A stretch of DNA of 64,000 nucleotides from Aquitalea denitrificans (GTDB taxonomy: Bacteria; Pseudomonadota; Gammaproteobacteria; Burkholderiales; Chromobacteriaceae): the NCBI RefSeq assembly GCF_009856625.1, contig NZ_CP047241.1, positions 2,356,001 to 2,420,000 on the forward strand, written 5' to 3'. Each line of letters opens with the position of its first letter. Within the stretch, counting starts at the first letter, position 1. The notes beneath the pieces were generated by a model. The model searched no databases. It was not told where the DNA came from and was given only the letters and a program-made list of their open reading frames with translations. The translations under genes and the position numbers were made by a program. Below are positions 28,152-38,083 of the stretch, piece by piece.

Positions 28152-28949
28152 TCAGGCAGCCTTGAAATAGGACGGATGCCAGCGCAGCCAGCGTTTTTCC
28201 AATGCGCGGGCGGCCACATCCACCACCTTGCCCAGCGCGGCATACAGCAGGATGGACAGCACCACGATGTCGGTTTGCAGGAATTCGCGCGCATTGGCCG
28301 CCAGATAGCCGATGCCGCTGGTGGCAGACAGGGTTTCCGCCACGATCAGGATGATCCAGGCAATGCCCAGCGCGTAGCGGATGCCCACCAGAATCGACGG
28401 CAAGGCTCCCGGCAACACCACCTGGCGGAACAGCGCATTGCCACTGAGACCATAGCTGCGCGCCATTTCCAGCAACTGCGGGTCCAGCGAGCGGATGCCG
28501 TGATAAGTGTTGAGGTAGACCGGAAACAGTACGGCAAAGGCCACCAGAAACACCTTGGCTGATTCGTCGATGCCGAACCACAGGATCACCAGCGGCAGGA
28601 TGGCCAGCGGCGGGATATTGCGCAGCATCTGCAAGGTGGTATCAAACAGCGCCTCGCCCAGACGCGACACCCCGGTAAGCAGGCCCAGCAACAGGCCAAG
28701 CCCGGCACCGATGACAAAACCGGCGGCCACCCGGCCAAAACTGACGGCCAGATGACGGAACAGGTCGCCACTGATCAGCAATTGCCAGAAGGCCACCAGC
28801 ACTTCGGTGGGTGCGGGCAATACCCGGTGATTCAGCCAGCCGGCCACCGAGGCCAGTTGCCAGAACAGCAGTAACAGGATGGGCAGCAGCCAGGGCAGCA
28901 GGCGCTGCCACAGGCCTTGCGCCAATGCATGTGAACGTGACATGGCCAT
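28152..28949 (-). CDS. ssuC: Aliphatic sulfonate ABC transporter permease SsuC
   Basis: A 265-residue permease with about six spans and the EAA-loop [20 protein letters not shown]. It forms the membrane pore for sulfonates with SsuB and receives substrate from SsuA. GAGGAG lies directly before the ATG at 28949 and 7 bases before an in-frame ATG at 28943, which may be the true start. Confidence 0.94.
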   Translation of the reverse strand: MAMSRSHALAQGLWQRLLPWLLPILLLLFWQLASVAGWLNHRVLPAPTEVLVAFWQLLISGDLFRHLAVSFGRVAAGFVIGAGLGLLLGLLTGVSRLGEALFDTTLQMLRNIPPLAILPLVILWFGIDESAKVFLVAFAVLFPVYLNTYHGIRSLDPQLLEMARSYGLSGNALFRQVVLPGALPSILVGIRYALGIAWIILIVAETLSATSGIGYLAANAREFLQTDIVVLSILLYAALGKVVDVAARALEKRWLRWHPSYFKAA

Positions 28950-28954
28950 GCTCC

Positions 28955-30094
28955 TCAGGAAGCCGCCGCCTGGCGGATTTCATTGGGCAATAGTTGGTTG
29001 GCCATCACCTCGCCTGCCGGTTGCTGGCCAATGCTGGCCTTGAGACGGTCCGGCAGATGCGGGAACAGCAGCTCGGCCACGCGGTAGGCTTCGTCCAGAT
29101 GCGGGTAACCGGAGAACACGAAGGTTTCGATGCCCAGCTCGGCGTATTCCTGCATGCGGCGCGCCACGGTGGGGCCATCACCCACCAGCGCCGTGCCTGC
29201 GCCGCCGCGCACCAGACCGATGCCGGCCCACAGATTGGGCGCGATTTCCAGCTTGTCGCGGCTGCCGCCATGCAGCGCAGCCATGCGGCGCTGGCCTTCC
29301 GAGTCGGCCCGCGCCAGGGTTTTCTGCGCATTGGCGATGGTGGCGTCATCCAGCCGGCTGATCAGCCGCTCGGCTGCGGCCCAGGCTTCTGCATTGGTTT
29401 CACGCACGATGATGTGCAGACGGATGCCAAAGCGCACCGTGCGGCCCAGTTTTGCGGCCCGCGCCCGCACATCGGCAATCTTCTTGGCCACTTCCGCTGG
29501 CGGCTCGCCCCAGCTGAGGTAGACATCCACATGCTCGGCCGCCAGATCATGCGCGGCATCGGAAGAGCCACCGAAATACAGCGGCGGATAAGGCTTGCTG
29601 ACTGGCGGATACAGCAGCTGGGCGTCGCTCACCTTGATGTGCTTGCCATCCAGATTCACCTTGTCACCGGCCAGCACACCCTTCCAGATATGCAGGAATT
29701 CGCTGGCGGCTTCGTAGCGCTCGTCGTGACTGAGCCAGCTGCCATCACCGGCCAGTTCCACCGGGTCGCCCCCGGCCACCACATTCACCAGCAGGCGGCC
29801 TTGCGACAGGCGGTCAAAGCTGGAGGCCATGCGCGCGGCCACCGTGGGCGACATGATGCCGGGGCGGACCGCCACCAGGAATTTCAGCTTGCGCGTGGCC
29901 GGAATCAGCGTGGCGGCGGTGACCCACGGGTCTTCGCATGAACGGCCAGTGGGAATCAGCGCACCATCAAAGCCCAGGCTGTCTGCCGCACGGGCAATCT
30001 GGGTGAGGTAGTCCAGGTCCACCGTGCGTGCCCCTTCCGGGCTGCCCAGGTAACGACCATCACCATGGGTGGGGAAAAACCAGAAAATCTGCAT
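28955..30094 (-). CDS. ssuD: FMNH2-dependent alkanesulfonate monooxygenase SsuD
   Basis: A 379-residue enzyme that cleaves the C-S bond of alkanesulfonates to an aldehyde and sulfite using reduced FMN from SsuE. The opening [17 protein letters not shown] and segments such as [14 protein letters not shown] and [13 protein letters not shown] are typical of SsuD in the bacterial luciferase-like superfamily. The active-site cysteine region (GRSCEDPW) is retained. The ATG at 30094 is preceded by AGGA at 9 bases. Confidence 0.96.
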   Translation of the reverse strand: MQIFWFFPTHGDGRYLGSPEGARTVDLDYLTQIARAADSLGFDGALIPTGRSCEDPWVTAATLIPATRKLKFLVAVRPGIMSPTVAARMASSFDRLSQGRLLVNVVAGGDPVELAGDGSWLSHDERYEAASEFLHIWKGVLAGDKVNLDGKHIKVSDAQLLYPPVSKPYPPLYFGGSSDAAHDLAAEHVDVYLSWGEPPAEVAKKIADVRARAAKLGRTVRFGIRLHIIVRETNAEAWAAAERLISRLDDATIANAQKTLARADSEGQRRMAALHGGSRDKLEIAPNLWAGIGLVRGGAGTALVGDGPTVARRMQEYAELGIETFVFSGYPHLDEAYRVAELLFPHLPDRLKASIGQQPAGEVMANQLLPNEIRQAAAS

Positions 30095-30126
30095 GTCTAT
30101 TATTCCTGTCTTGTTCTTGTCGGGAC

Positions 30127-31062
30127 TCAGGGTTTCCACACCGCGTCCTGCACCTTGATGGCCTTGGGAATCAGGCCCAGTGCGTGGAAGGTATCGGCCA
30201 CTTGCTGTTGCTGCTGGATGGTTTTGGCGTTGACATAGCTGACGCTGTAGTCCGGATGACGGCTGAGCATGGCGGCATAGGTTTCCGCTTCCAGCCCGGT
30301 GTAGCCGGACAGGGTTTTGGCCACTTGCTGCACATTGCCGCGCAGTTGTTTGTTGTTGTCTGTCAGCGCCTTGAACACGATGGCAATCACCTTGGGGTTG
30401 GCCTGGGCAAAGTCGCGCGCGGCCAGATAGAAGGTGTTGTTGGCGCTCAGGCCCTTGCCACTGGACAGCACGCGCACACCACCGGCGCGGGTGGCCGCGG
30501 CGTAGTACGGGTCCCAGATGCTCCAGGCATCCACGCTGCCGCGCTCGAAGGCGGCGCGGGCTTCAGACGGCGTCAGGTACACCGGCTGGATATCGCTGTA
30601 TTGCAGGCCGGCTTTTTTCAGTGCCGCCACCGTCAGGTAGTGCGCGCTGGAGCCCTTGGTAAAGGCCACGCGCTTGCCCTTGAGATCGGCCAGCTTCTTG
30701 ATGGGTGAACCGGCCGGCAGCAGGATGGCGGAGGATTCCGGCTTGGAAGGCTCCTGGCCGATATACACGATATTGGCCCCGGCAGCCTGGGCGAATACCG
30801 GTGGGGAATCACCGGTCATGCCGATGCTGACACTACCGGCATTCATGGCTTCCAGAATCGGTGGGCCAGCCTGGAACTCATACCATTTGACCGTCACACC
30901 CAGCGGGGCCAGCTGCTTCTCCAGCGTGCCTTGCGCCTTGAGTGACACCAGATTGATGGCGCTTTTCTGATAGCTAACATTCAGGTCCAGCGCCTGGACC
31001 GCCAGCGACCAGCCGGCCAGCACGGCCAGGCCCAGTGTTTTTTTCAGGATTGATGCAGTCAT
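30127..31062 (-). CDS. ssuA: Sulfonate-binding periplasmic protein SsuA
   Basis: A 311-residue secreted protein with a signal peptide ending near AVQA. It has the SsuA features: [15 protein letters not shown] at the start, [15 protein letters not shown] and [11 protein letters not shown] around the ligand cleft. It delivers alkanesulfonates to SsuBC. It lies 14 bases downstream of ssuE. Confidence 0.95.
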   Translation of the reverse strand: MTASILKKTLGLAVLAGWSLAVQALDLNVSYQKSAINLVSLKAQGTLEKQLAPLGVTVKWYEFQAGPPILEAMNAGSVSIGMTGDSPPVFAQAAGANIVYIGQEPSKPESSAILLPAGSPIKKLADLKGKRVAFTKGSSAHYLTVAALKKAGLQYSDIQPVYLTPSEARAAFERGSVDAWSIWDPYYAAATRAGGVRVLSSGKGLSANNTFYLAARDFAQANPKVIAIVFKALTDNNKQLRGNVQQVAKTLSGYTGLEAETYAAMLSRHPDYSVSYVNAKTIQQQQQVADTFHALGLIPKAIKVQDAVWKP

Positions 31063-31076
31063 GATGATGTCCGGAT

Positions 31077-31667
31077 TTACAGGCTGATCAGCCGGGAAAT
31101 GAAATCGTTGGCATAGCGCGGCGCATGCGGGGCCGGGGCGTTCACCCCCAGCAGGGCGGCAAACTCATGCACGGCGGTTTGCAGGCGCTGTTCCAGCTCC
31201 TCGGCCAGTTCGGCCTCGCCATTGGCATTGGCGCCGATTTGCGACTCCACCGCATACACGCCCTGATGGATGGCGCTGGCCTTGAGCGCCGCCAGTACCG
31301 GCTTGATGGAGTAATCCACCGCCAGCAAATGGCCGGGGCTGCCGCCGCTGACCAGTGGCAATACCGGCTTGCCGGCCAGGCCGCCTTCGGGAATCAGGTC
31401 CAGCAGCACCTTGAGCGCACCGGCATAGGCCGCCTTGTACACCGGGGTAGCAATGATCAGGCCGCTGGCTGCGCTGACCCGCTGCTGGAATTCCTGGATT
31501 TGCGGATGGGAAAACTGGCCATGCAATAGTGCATCGGCCGGAAAGTCGTGAATGCTGATGGTTTGCAGCTCGATATCCAGTGCGGCCAGCGCAACACGGC
31601 TGCGATCAATCAGGCGCGCAGTACGCGAGGTTTTACTGGGGCTGCCGAGAATGGCGAGAACGGTCAT
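31077..31667 (-). CDS. ssuE: NADPH-dependent FMN reductase SsuE
   Basis: A 196-residue flavodoxin-like reductase that supplies FMNH2 to SsuD. The N-terminal phosphate loop (LAILGSPSKTSRTA) and IIATPVYKAAYAGALKVLLD are typical of SsuE, including the extra tyrosine of its pi-helix region. First gene of ssuEADCBF; the leader upstream contains a nested palindrome with two CCATAAG arms, a likely regulator site. Confidence 0.95.
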   Translation of the reverse strand: MTVLAILGSPSKTSRTARLIDRSRVALAALDIELQTISIHDFPADALLHGQFSHPQIQEFQQRVSAASGLIIATPVYKAAYAGALKVLLDLIPEGGLAGKPVLPLVSGGSPGHLLAVDYSIKPVLAALKASAIHQGVYAVESQIGANANGEAELAEELEQRLQTAVHEFAALLGVNAPAPHAPRYANDFISRLISL

Positions 31668-31729
31668 GGGTGGGTTTTCCGCAGTGCGTCATGGCAATGG
31701 ACTGCACCTTAGCAGAGCCCCCGTTATAT

Positions 31730-31776
31730 CCATAAGCAAGAAAAAATGATCTTGTTATCAAGAAAAATGCTTATGG
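31730..31776. promoter_or_regulatory. Nested palindrome in the ssuE leader, candidate CysB/Cbl site
   Basis: CCATAAGCA (31730-31738) and TGCTTATGG (31768-31776) are perfect 9-base inverted arms. Between them CTTGTTATCAAG (31751-31762) forms a second palindrome. The block is AT-rich and 63 bases upstream of the ssuE ATG, where a LysR-type activator would bind. One arm core recurs before the encapsulin operon. Confidence 0.5.
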
Positions 31777-31836
31777 GAAAAACTGCTTTTCATCGGTATA
31801 AAACTGGCCAAGCCCAGCCACTTGGTGGACAGGCAC

Positions 31837-31866
31837 AAAAAAGGGTGCCCCAAACAGGGCACCCTT
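31837..31866 (-). terminator. Permease gene terminator
   Basis: AAGGGTGCCC (31841-31850) pairs with GGGCACCCTT (31857-31866) around a 6-base loop; a T run follows on the minus strand. It is 40 bases past the amino-acid permease stop. Confidence 0.85.
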
Positions 31867-31905
31867 GTGGCTTGTACCGGCTACCGCATCAGGCCGGTCG
31901 CATGA

Positions 31906-33303
31906 TCAGTCGCGCTCCACCGCAGCCAGTGCCGGCTGGTGATGGCGACCCAGATTGAACATCTTGTACACCACGGAAACCGCCAGCAGCAGGCCGGTAC
32001 CGACAAACAGCGAAACGCGGGTATCCGGATTCACCAGCATGCCAAACAGCACGCACACCAGGAAGGCAATGGTCAGCCAGTTGGTGAAGGGGAACAGGAT
32101 GGACTTGAAGGGATGGCTGGCCATCTTGTCGCTGTGCGCCAGACGGAAACGGGCCTGACACACCAGCACCACAAACCAGGGCACCATGCCCGGCAGCACG
32201 CTGGCGCTGTATACATACACAAACACCCGTTCCGGATTCGGAATGATGTAGTTGAGCGCCGAACCCAGCGCGATGCAGGCAATGGTCACCCAGATGGCAT
32301 TGACCGGCACACCACCCTTGGACACCTTGGCCAGGAAGGACGGCAGTTGCTTGTTCTGCGCCAGGGTATACAGCATGCGGCCGCAGCTATAGATGCCGCT
32401 ATTGCAGCCGGACAGCGCCGCGGTCAGCACCACGAAGTTGATGACGCCAGCTGCTGCTGCAATGCCCACCTTGGCAAAGGTCAGCACAAAGGGGCTGCCT
32501 GTGCTGCCAATCTGGTTCCACGGATAGATGGCAACGATGACAAAGATGGCACCAACATAGAAAATCAGGATGCGCCAGATGATGTTGTTGATGGCACGCT
32601 TGAGAGTAACCTGCGGGTTCTTGGCTTCACCGGCGGTAATGCCCACCAGTTCCACACCCTGATAAGCAGCCACCACCAGACACAGGGCAAACAAGAAGCC
32701 CTGCCAGCCACCGGCAAAGAAGCCGCTGTGCGCGGTAAGGTTGGCAAAGCCCACCGCCGGCATGTCGGCACCGCCCACCAGGATCAGCTTGAGGCCAACC
32801 AGAATCATCACCACGATGGTGGAAATCTTGATCAGGCCGAACCAGAACTCGAATTCACCGTACAGGCGTACCGCCAGCAAGTTGGAGGCAGCCAGAATGG
32901 CGACAAAGGCAATGGCCGGCACCCACTGCGGCATGGTGGGGAACCAGTACTGCACATATACCCCGGCCGCGGTAATCTCGGAAATACCCACGGCAATCCA
33001 CATCAGCCAGTAAGCCCAGGCCGTGAGATAGCCCCAGTAGGGACTGAGGTATTTATAGGCGTAATGGGCAAACGAACCGGCTACCGGTTCGGTATGCAGC
33101 ATTTCACCCATGGTACGCATGATGAAGAAAATAAAGACCCCGGCAATGGCATACGCCAGCAATACCGAAGGCCCCGTCCATTTCAGCGTGCTGGCCGAGC
33201 CCATGAACAGACCGACACCGATTGTCCCGCCCAGGGCAATCAGTTCGATATGTCGTGCCTCAAGCCCGCGCTGCAGCTTTTTGTCACCTTGATTTTCTGA
33301 CAC
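31906..33303 (-). CDS. Amino acid permease, APC superfamily AAT type
   Basis: A 465-residue inner-membrane transporter with 12 predicted spans. The opening [20 protein letters not shown] and [10 protein letters not shown], plus the [12 protein letters not shown] segment, place it in the proton-coupled amino acid transporter (AAT) group with ProY, YifK and AroP. The exact amino acid cannot be read off. The start is a GTG at 33303 preceded by GGGAAATAAATC. Single gene with its own terminator. Confidence 0.9.
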   Translation of the reverse strand: MSENQGDKKLQRGLEARHIELIALGGTIGVGLFMGSASTLKWTGPSVLLAYAIAGVFIFFIMRTMGEMLHTEPVAGSFAHYAYKYLSPYWGYLTAWAYWLMWIAVGISEITAAGVYVQYWFPTMPQWVPAIAFVAILAASNLLAVRLYGEFEFWFGLIKISTIVVMILVGLKLILVGGADMPAVGFANLTAHSGFFAGGWQGFLFALCLVVAAYQGVELVGITAGEAKNPQVTLKRAINNIIWRILIFYVGAIFVIVAIYPWNQIGSTGSPFVLTFAKVGIAAAAGVINFVVLTAALSGCNSGIYSCGRMLYTLAQNKQLPSFLAKVSKGGVPVNAIWVTIACIALGSALNYIIPNPERVFVYVYSASVLPGMVPWFVVLVCQARFRLAHSDKMASHPFKSILFPFTNWLTIAFLVCVLFGMLVNPDTRVSLFVGTGLLLAVSVVYKMFNLGRHHQPALAAVERD

Positions 33304-33846
33304 GATTTATTTCCCGTTGGTTTCACATGTTTATAGCGACAATCAAATACTGGCTCATATTCTGCCAAGGCCATCATTGATCATCTTTGATCTGACTACG
33401 TATCCATGCTAACCACTTCAATGCAAGCACGCAATGAAATGCAGGTCATTGAAAACAATGGAAAACAACCCATTCGGAAATCCGAACACCAATAATATTG
33501 ATTATTCGCAAAACCGAATGATTACACATTTCAATTTTTGATAATTGGCAATTTTTATTCAAAAAAAGTCGCAAAACAATAAGAACAATTCACGCCACAA
33601 AATAAAAATTTTCAGTCCGACTATTTGATCTGACAACTGGATTGCAAGAAACAGGAATTTACATCGCGCCACCGCAAGACTGGTCCCACTCCTTGCCAGC
33701 CCGGCTGACCGCCATGCGTCAGGCAATGCGCCACCCCGTCTCCCGGGTGAAATTGCGCAAACAAACCAGACAATACTTTCAATACGCATTTTCATTACCC
33801 ATAATGGGTATTCAGTCGTCCCCTCATGACAAGGTGGAACAGGCGT
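33304..33846. other. AT-rich intergenic region between divergent genes
   Basis: About 540 bases without a credible gene. The part from 33420 to 33620 is strikingly AT-rich with many A and T runs; the part nearer the kinase returns to normal composition. It must carry the promoters of the permease (minus) and kinase (plus). No clear palindrome or terminator was identified. Confidence 0.6.
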
Positions 33847-35628
33847 ATGGAAAAACTGCTCGCAGACCTGCTGCAAACCTCCCCCATCGGCATTGCCGTA
33901 CTGGACAGCGAGCTGCGTTACACCCATATCAACCATCAGTTGGCCAACTCCAATGGCCTGCCGCCCGAAGCGCACATCGGTCGCACTCCGCGTGACGTGC
34001 TACCAGAAGTCGGCCCCGGGCTGGAAGCCATCATGCACAAGGTAATGGCCAGTGGCGTGCCCGAGTGCAATTTCGAGGCCAGTGCCGAGATTCCACCTGG
34101 TTCCGGCTGCTTTACCCACTGGAATGCCAGCTACCACCCGCGCATTGACAAGCAGGGACAGTCCTGCGGGATTATCGCCATGGTGGAGGATGTCTCGCTG
34201 AAAAAGCAGGCCGAGCAGGCCATCCGCGCCAGCAGCGAACGCATACGCAAGGTACTGGACGCCCTGTTTACCTTTGTGGGTGTGCTGGGTATCGACGGCA
34301 TCTTGCTGGAAGCCAACCGTGCCCCGCTGGAGCAGGCCGGGCTGGAGCTGTCCCAGGTACAGGGCAAGCCGTTCTGGGAGTGCTACTGGTGGAACCACGA
34401 TCCTGCCATTCAGCAAGAGCTGCAACAGGCCATCACCAGTGCAGCCAGTGGCCAGACCGTGCGCTACGACGTAGTTGTGCGCATGAAGAACGACAGCCGC
34501 ATGACCATAGACTTCATGCTCAGGCCCTTGTGGGACGGCGATGGCCACATCAGCAACCTGATTGCCTCCGGCATCGACATTACCGCGCGCAAGCAGAACG
34601 AGCTGGCCTTGCAGATCAGCGAAACCTATTTCCGCGAAGTGGTGGAATCCACCCCGGACGGCCTGATGATGGTGGACCAGCACGGCGTCATCCGTCTGAT
34701 CAACACCCGCATGGAGCAGCTGTTTGGCTACAGCCGGCGCGAACTGGTAGGCGAAAAGCTGGACCATCTGCTGCCAGAAGGTTTTCGCAGCCAGCATGGC
34801 AGCTATGTCACCGGCTTCTTCCGCCAGCCGGAAGCCCGTGGCATGGCCAATCGCAAGCCCTTGTTTGCCCAGCACCGCAACGGCACGCAGTTCCCCTGTG
34901 AAATCGGCCTCAACCCACTGCAAGTAGGTGGCGAACTGCTTACCCTGGCCTGTATTTCCGATGTATCCGAGCGCTATTACGCCAAGCTGGATCTGGAAAA
35001 GGCCCTGCAGGAAAAAACCGTGCTGCTAGGCGAAGTACACCACCGGGTGAAGAACAATCTGCAAGTGATATCCAGCCTGCTAAACCTGCAGGCCAGAACC
35101 GCCACACCGGAAGTGAACAAAGCCTTGCTGGACAGCCAGAACCACGTGCGCTCGATGGCGCTGATCCACCAGCTGCTGTACGAGCGCAATGATTTCTCGC
35201 GCATTCCGATGTCGGTTTACATAGAAAGGCTGACCCACCTGCTGCGCGATGTCAGCACCGGCTATGGCAATCATATTGTCTTCGTGTTCGAACGGAATGG
35301 GCCGGAAGCTTTTCTGGAGCTACACAACAGTATTCCTTTCGGACTGATCCTGAATGAAATCGTGGTCAATGCCTGCAAGCATGCGTTTGTACCAGGCCAA
35401 CCGGGCAAGGTGGAAATCCTGCTGGATTCAACCGAGCAAGTTCAACTGCTGATCCGCGACAACGGCAAAGGCTGCCCCGATGGCGTGCAGCTGGGCAGTA
35501 CGTCCACGCTGGGCTTCCAACTGCTGCCCATGCTGACCGAACAGCTCAGGGCCACACTGACGCTGGACACGGCACCGGGCCAGGGTTGCTGCTTCACCCT
35601 GACCATTCCAGACCTTATCCGGGAGTAG
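33847..35628 (+). CDS. PAS-containing sensor histidine kinase, HisKA_2 type
   Basis: A soluble sensor kinase of 593 residues: three PAS/PAC modules (about 8-125, 130-250, 262-375), then a HisKA_2 dimerisation domain with the phospho-histidine in LGEVHHRVKNNLQV (about 394-407) and a HATPase_c domain with N-box LILNEIVVNACKHA and G-box RDNGKGCPDG. I chose the ATG at 33847, 8 bases after GGTGG; an ATG at 33826 adds 7 residues. The next gene begins 4 bases after its stop and encodes a receiver-GGDEF-EAL protein, so the pair is a two-component system whose output is c-di-GMP. Signal unknown; the soluble PAS array suggests a cytoplasmic or redox cue. Confidence 0.92.
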   Translation: MEKLLADLLQTSPIGIAVLDSELRYTHINHQLANSNGLPPEAHIGRTPRDVLPEVGPGLEAIMHKVMASGVPECNFEASAEIPPGSGCFTHWNASYHPRIDKQGQSCGIIAMVEDVSLKKQAEQAIRASSERIRKVLDALFTFVGVLGIDGILLEANRAPLEQAGLELSQVQGKPFWECYWWNHDPAIQQELQQAITSAASGQTVRYDVVVRMKNDSRMTIDFMLRPLWDGDGHISNLIASGIDITARKQNELALQISETYFREVVESTPDGLMMVDQHGVIRLINTRMEQLFGYSRRELVGEKLDHLLPEGFRSQHGSYVTGFFRQPEARGMANRKPLFAQHRNGTQFPCEIGLNPLQVGGELLTLACISDVSERYYAKLDLEKALQEKTVLLGEVHHRVKNNLQVISSLLNLQARTATPEVNKALLDSQNHVRSMALIHQLLYERNDFSRIPMSVYIERLTHLLRDVSTGYGNHIVFVFERNGPEAFLELHNSIPFGLILNEIVVNACKHAFVPGQPGKVEILLDSTEQVQLLIRDNGKGCPDGVQLGSTSTLGFQLLPMLTEQLRATLTLDTAPGQGCCFTLTIPDLIRE

Positions 35629-35632
35629 ATTC

Positions 35633-38065
35633 ATGGCCAACCGTATCCAGATCGTCGAAGACGAGCGCATCGTCGCACTGGATCTGAAAATCGCGCTGCA
35701 AAGCCTGGGCTTCGACGTGGTGGCCAGTTGCGCCAGCGGTGAGGAAGCCATTGCCGCTGCTGGCAAGCTCCGGCCAGATCTCATCCTGATGGACATCCAC
35801 CTTGAAGGCGGCATGCCCGGAACCGAAGCCGCACTCATCATCCGCCAGACGCTGGATATCCCGGTGGTTTACCTGACGGCCTTTGCCGAAGAAAACATCC
35901 TGCAACAGGCCGAGAAAAGCGCACCCTACGGCTATCTGCTCAAACCGTTCGAACTGCGCGAACTGAATGCCACCATCCGCATGGCGCTGGCCTGCCGCAC
36001 TGCCGAGGTGGAAGTCCACAAACAGCAAAAACTGCTGATGCTGGCGGTGGAAACTGCCCAGCTGGGCATCTGGGAATGGGACCAGCAGCAATCGACATTC
36101 ACCGGCCAGGGCTATTTTGGCAAGATCACCGGCCTGGACATGACCCCGCGTCAGGAGGCGGTCCCGCCTTTTCTGCGCCTGCTGGAACTGGCAGACCAGA
36201 GCCGCTTGAACCAGTTGCTGAAAGACCGTGGCCGGGTGGACATGATCACCACCATCACCCCGGACGATGGCGACGCGGTATGGGTAGAGATGTCGGTACA
36301 GGAATACGAACCGCAATGGCAGGAGAGCGCCAAGCAGATCGGCGTATTGCGTGACATCACCGAGCGCATCAAGTCCGAGCAATTGCTGCAGCAAGCTGGC
36401 GCGGTGTTCCAGTCCACCGCCGAGGGCATTGTGGTGATAGACAACGACAGGCTGGTGAAATCGGCCAACCCGGCGTTCCTGCGCATGACAGGCTATTCGC
36501 TGATGGAAATCCTGGGACAGGATATCGACGAACTGCTGCACGTAAAAAAACACACACCCGAGTTCTACAGCCAGCTCAAACAGCTGGGCGATGTGGGCTG
36601 GCATGGCGAGCTGATGTGCCAACGCAAGAACGGCGAGCACTTTCCCGCCTGGGAACACATCTGCCTGGTGTCCTACGACATGGACCTGCCCGCGCACTAT
36701 ATCATCGGCTGCACTGATGTCAGCTCCATCAAGAAAGCCGAAATCGAACTCAACCGCATGGCCTTTCATGATGCGCTGACCGACCTTGGCAACCGCTACC
36801 TGCTGAATGAGCAACTGGCCATAGAACTGCAGCGCGCAGAAACCAGCAGCACGCAGATGGGGCTGGTCTTCATCGATCTGGACGGTTTCAAGCTGATCAA
36901 CGACGGCATGGGCCATGCCATGGGCGACCAATTGCTGAAGGTGGTGGCACAGCGCATCCGCGAAACCATCCGCCGGGCCGACATTCCAGTGCGCTTCGGC
37001 GGTGACGAGTTCTTCATCATCTGTCCGCACAGCAGCGAGCAGGACTGCACTACCATGGCCGACCGCCTGCTGGAAAAACTGGAGCAGCCGATGCAGGCAG
37101 GCAAGGACAGCATTGTGGTGACCTGCAGCATCGGCATTGCCCTGTATCCGCAGCATGGCACCACCGCAGAAAAACTGCTGAGCGCTGCCGACAGCGCCAT
37201 GTACCAGGCCAAGCAGGCCGGTAAGCGCCGCTATTGCACCTTCAACGAATCCATGGCCGAGAAAGTGCACGAGCGGCTGCGACTGGAGCAAAGGCTGCGC
37301 CATGCAGTGAAAACACGCAGCTTTACCCTGCACTACCAGCCGCTTATCCGGGTGGTGGACAGCGTGCTGATCGGCTTTGAAGCCCTGCTGCGCTGGCAGG
37401 ATGAGGGACAGAACATTCCGCCGGACGTGTTCATTCCGGTGGCCGAAGAGTGCGGATTGATCCAGGAACTGGGCAGCTGGGTATTGCAACAGGCCTGTAT
37501 CGAGGCCAGGCGCTGGAATGCCGATTACCACTACCCGCTCAAGGTAGCAGTCAATGTGTCGGTGATGCAGTTTATCGAGCCGGACTTCCGCCAGCGCGTG
37601 GCACGAGAGCTGGCCGACAGCGGCCTGGCCCCGCATCTGCTGGAACTGGAAATCACCGAAAGCGTGCTGCAATCGCTGGAAAACAGCAAACGCATCCTGA
37701 AAGACCTCAAACAGATCGGCGTATCCGTAGCCATTGATGACTTCGGCACCGGCTATTCATCCATGGCGGTGCTGAAGGACCTGGCCGTGGACCGGCTGAA
37801 GATAGACCGCTCCTTCATCTGCAACACGCCGGTACAAAGCCAGGACGCTGCCGTGTGCAAGGCCATCATCATGCTGGCCAAGAGCCTGATGCTGGGCATT
37901 ACCGCAGAGGGGGTGGAGGAAATCGCGCAGGTGGAGTTTCTGCGCGAAAACGGCTGCGACACTTTCCAGGGCTATTACTACTCGCGCCCGCTGGATGCCG
38001 CCGCCATGGAGCAATACCTGCGCCACTACTTCAACAACGGCCCGGCAACAAGCGTCAGCCGCTGA
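35633..38065 (+). CDS. Response regulator with PAS, GGDEF and EAL domains
   Basis: An 810-residue protein: receiver (about 4-118, phospho-aspartate in LILMDIHLEG near 53), two PAS modules, GGDEF (RFGGDEFF, about 455-461) and EAL (GFEALLRW, about 580-587). Both the diguanylate cyclase GGDEF motif and phosphodiesterase EAL motif with downstream catalytic segments (AIDDFGTGYSS, LKIDRSF, GITAEGVE) are intact, so it may make or degrade c-di-GMP depending on phosphorylation by the upstream kinase. It ends inside a terminator hairpin. Confidence 0.93.
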   Translation: MANRIQIVEDERIVALDLKIALQSLGFDVVASCASGEEAIAAAGKLRPDLILMDIHLEGGMPGTEAALIIRQTLDIPVVYLTAFAEENILQQAEKSAPYGYLLKPFELRELNATIRMALACRTAEVEVHKQQKLLMLAVETAQLGIWEWDQQQSTFTGQGYFGKITGLDMTPRQEAVPPFLRLLELADQSRLNQLLKDRGRVDMITTITPDDGDAVWVEMSVQEYEPQWQESAKQIGVLRDITERIKSEQLLQQAGAVFQSTAEGIVVIDNDRLVKSANPAFLRMTGYSLMEILGQDIDELLHVKKHTPEFYSQLKQLGDVGWHGELMCQRKNGEHFPAWEHICLVSYDMDLPAHYIIGCTDVSSIKKAEIELNRMAFHDALTDLGNRYLLNEQLAIELQRAETSSTQMGLVFIDLDGFKLINDGMGHAMGDQLLKVVAQRIRETIRRADIPVRFGGDEFFIICPHSSEQDCTTMADRLLEKLEQPMQAGKDSIVVTCSIGIALYPQHGTTAEKLLSAADSAMYQAKQAGKRRYCTFNESMAEKVHERLRLEQRLRHAVKTRSFTLHYQPLIRVVDSVLIGFEALLRWQDEGQNIPPDVFIPVAEECGLIQELGSWVLQQACIEARRWNADYHYPLKVAVNVSVMQFIEPDFRQRVARELADSGLAPHLLELEITESVLQSLENSKRILKDLKQIGVSVAIDDFGTGYSSMAVLKDLAVDRLKIDRSFICNTPVQSQDAAVCKAIIMLAKSLMLGITAEGVEEIAQVEFLRENGCDTFQGYYYSRPLDAAAMEQYLRHYFNNGPATSVSR

Positions 38066-38083
38066 AGCAGCGGCTGACGGTTT
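38053..38083. terminator. Bidirectional terminator overlapping a stop codon
   Basis: CGTCAGCCGCT (38053-38063) pairs with AGCGGCTGACG (38069-38079) around GAAGC. The GGDEF-EAL gene's TGA is in the loop, and the convergent esterase gene ends at 38082. Confidence 0.75.

Noticed and set aside
35615..37672. 685-codon minus-strand frame opposite the GGDEF-EAL gene
   Set aside because: The plus strand has complete catalytic domains; the antisense frame shows no motif.
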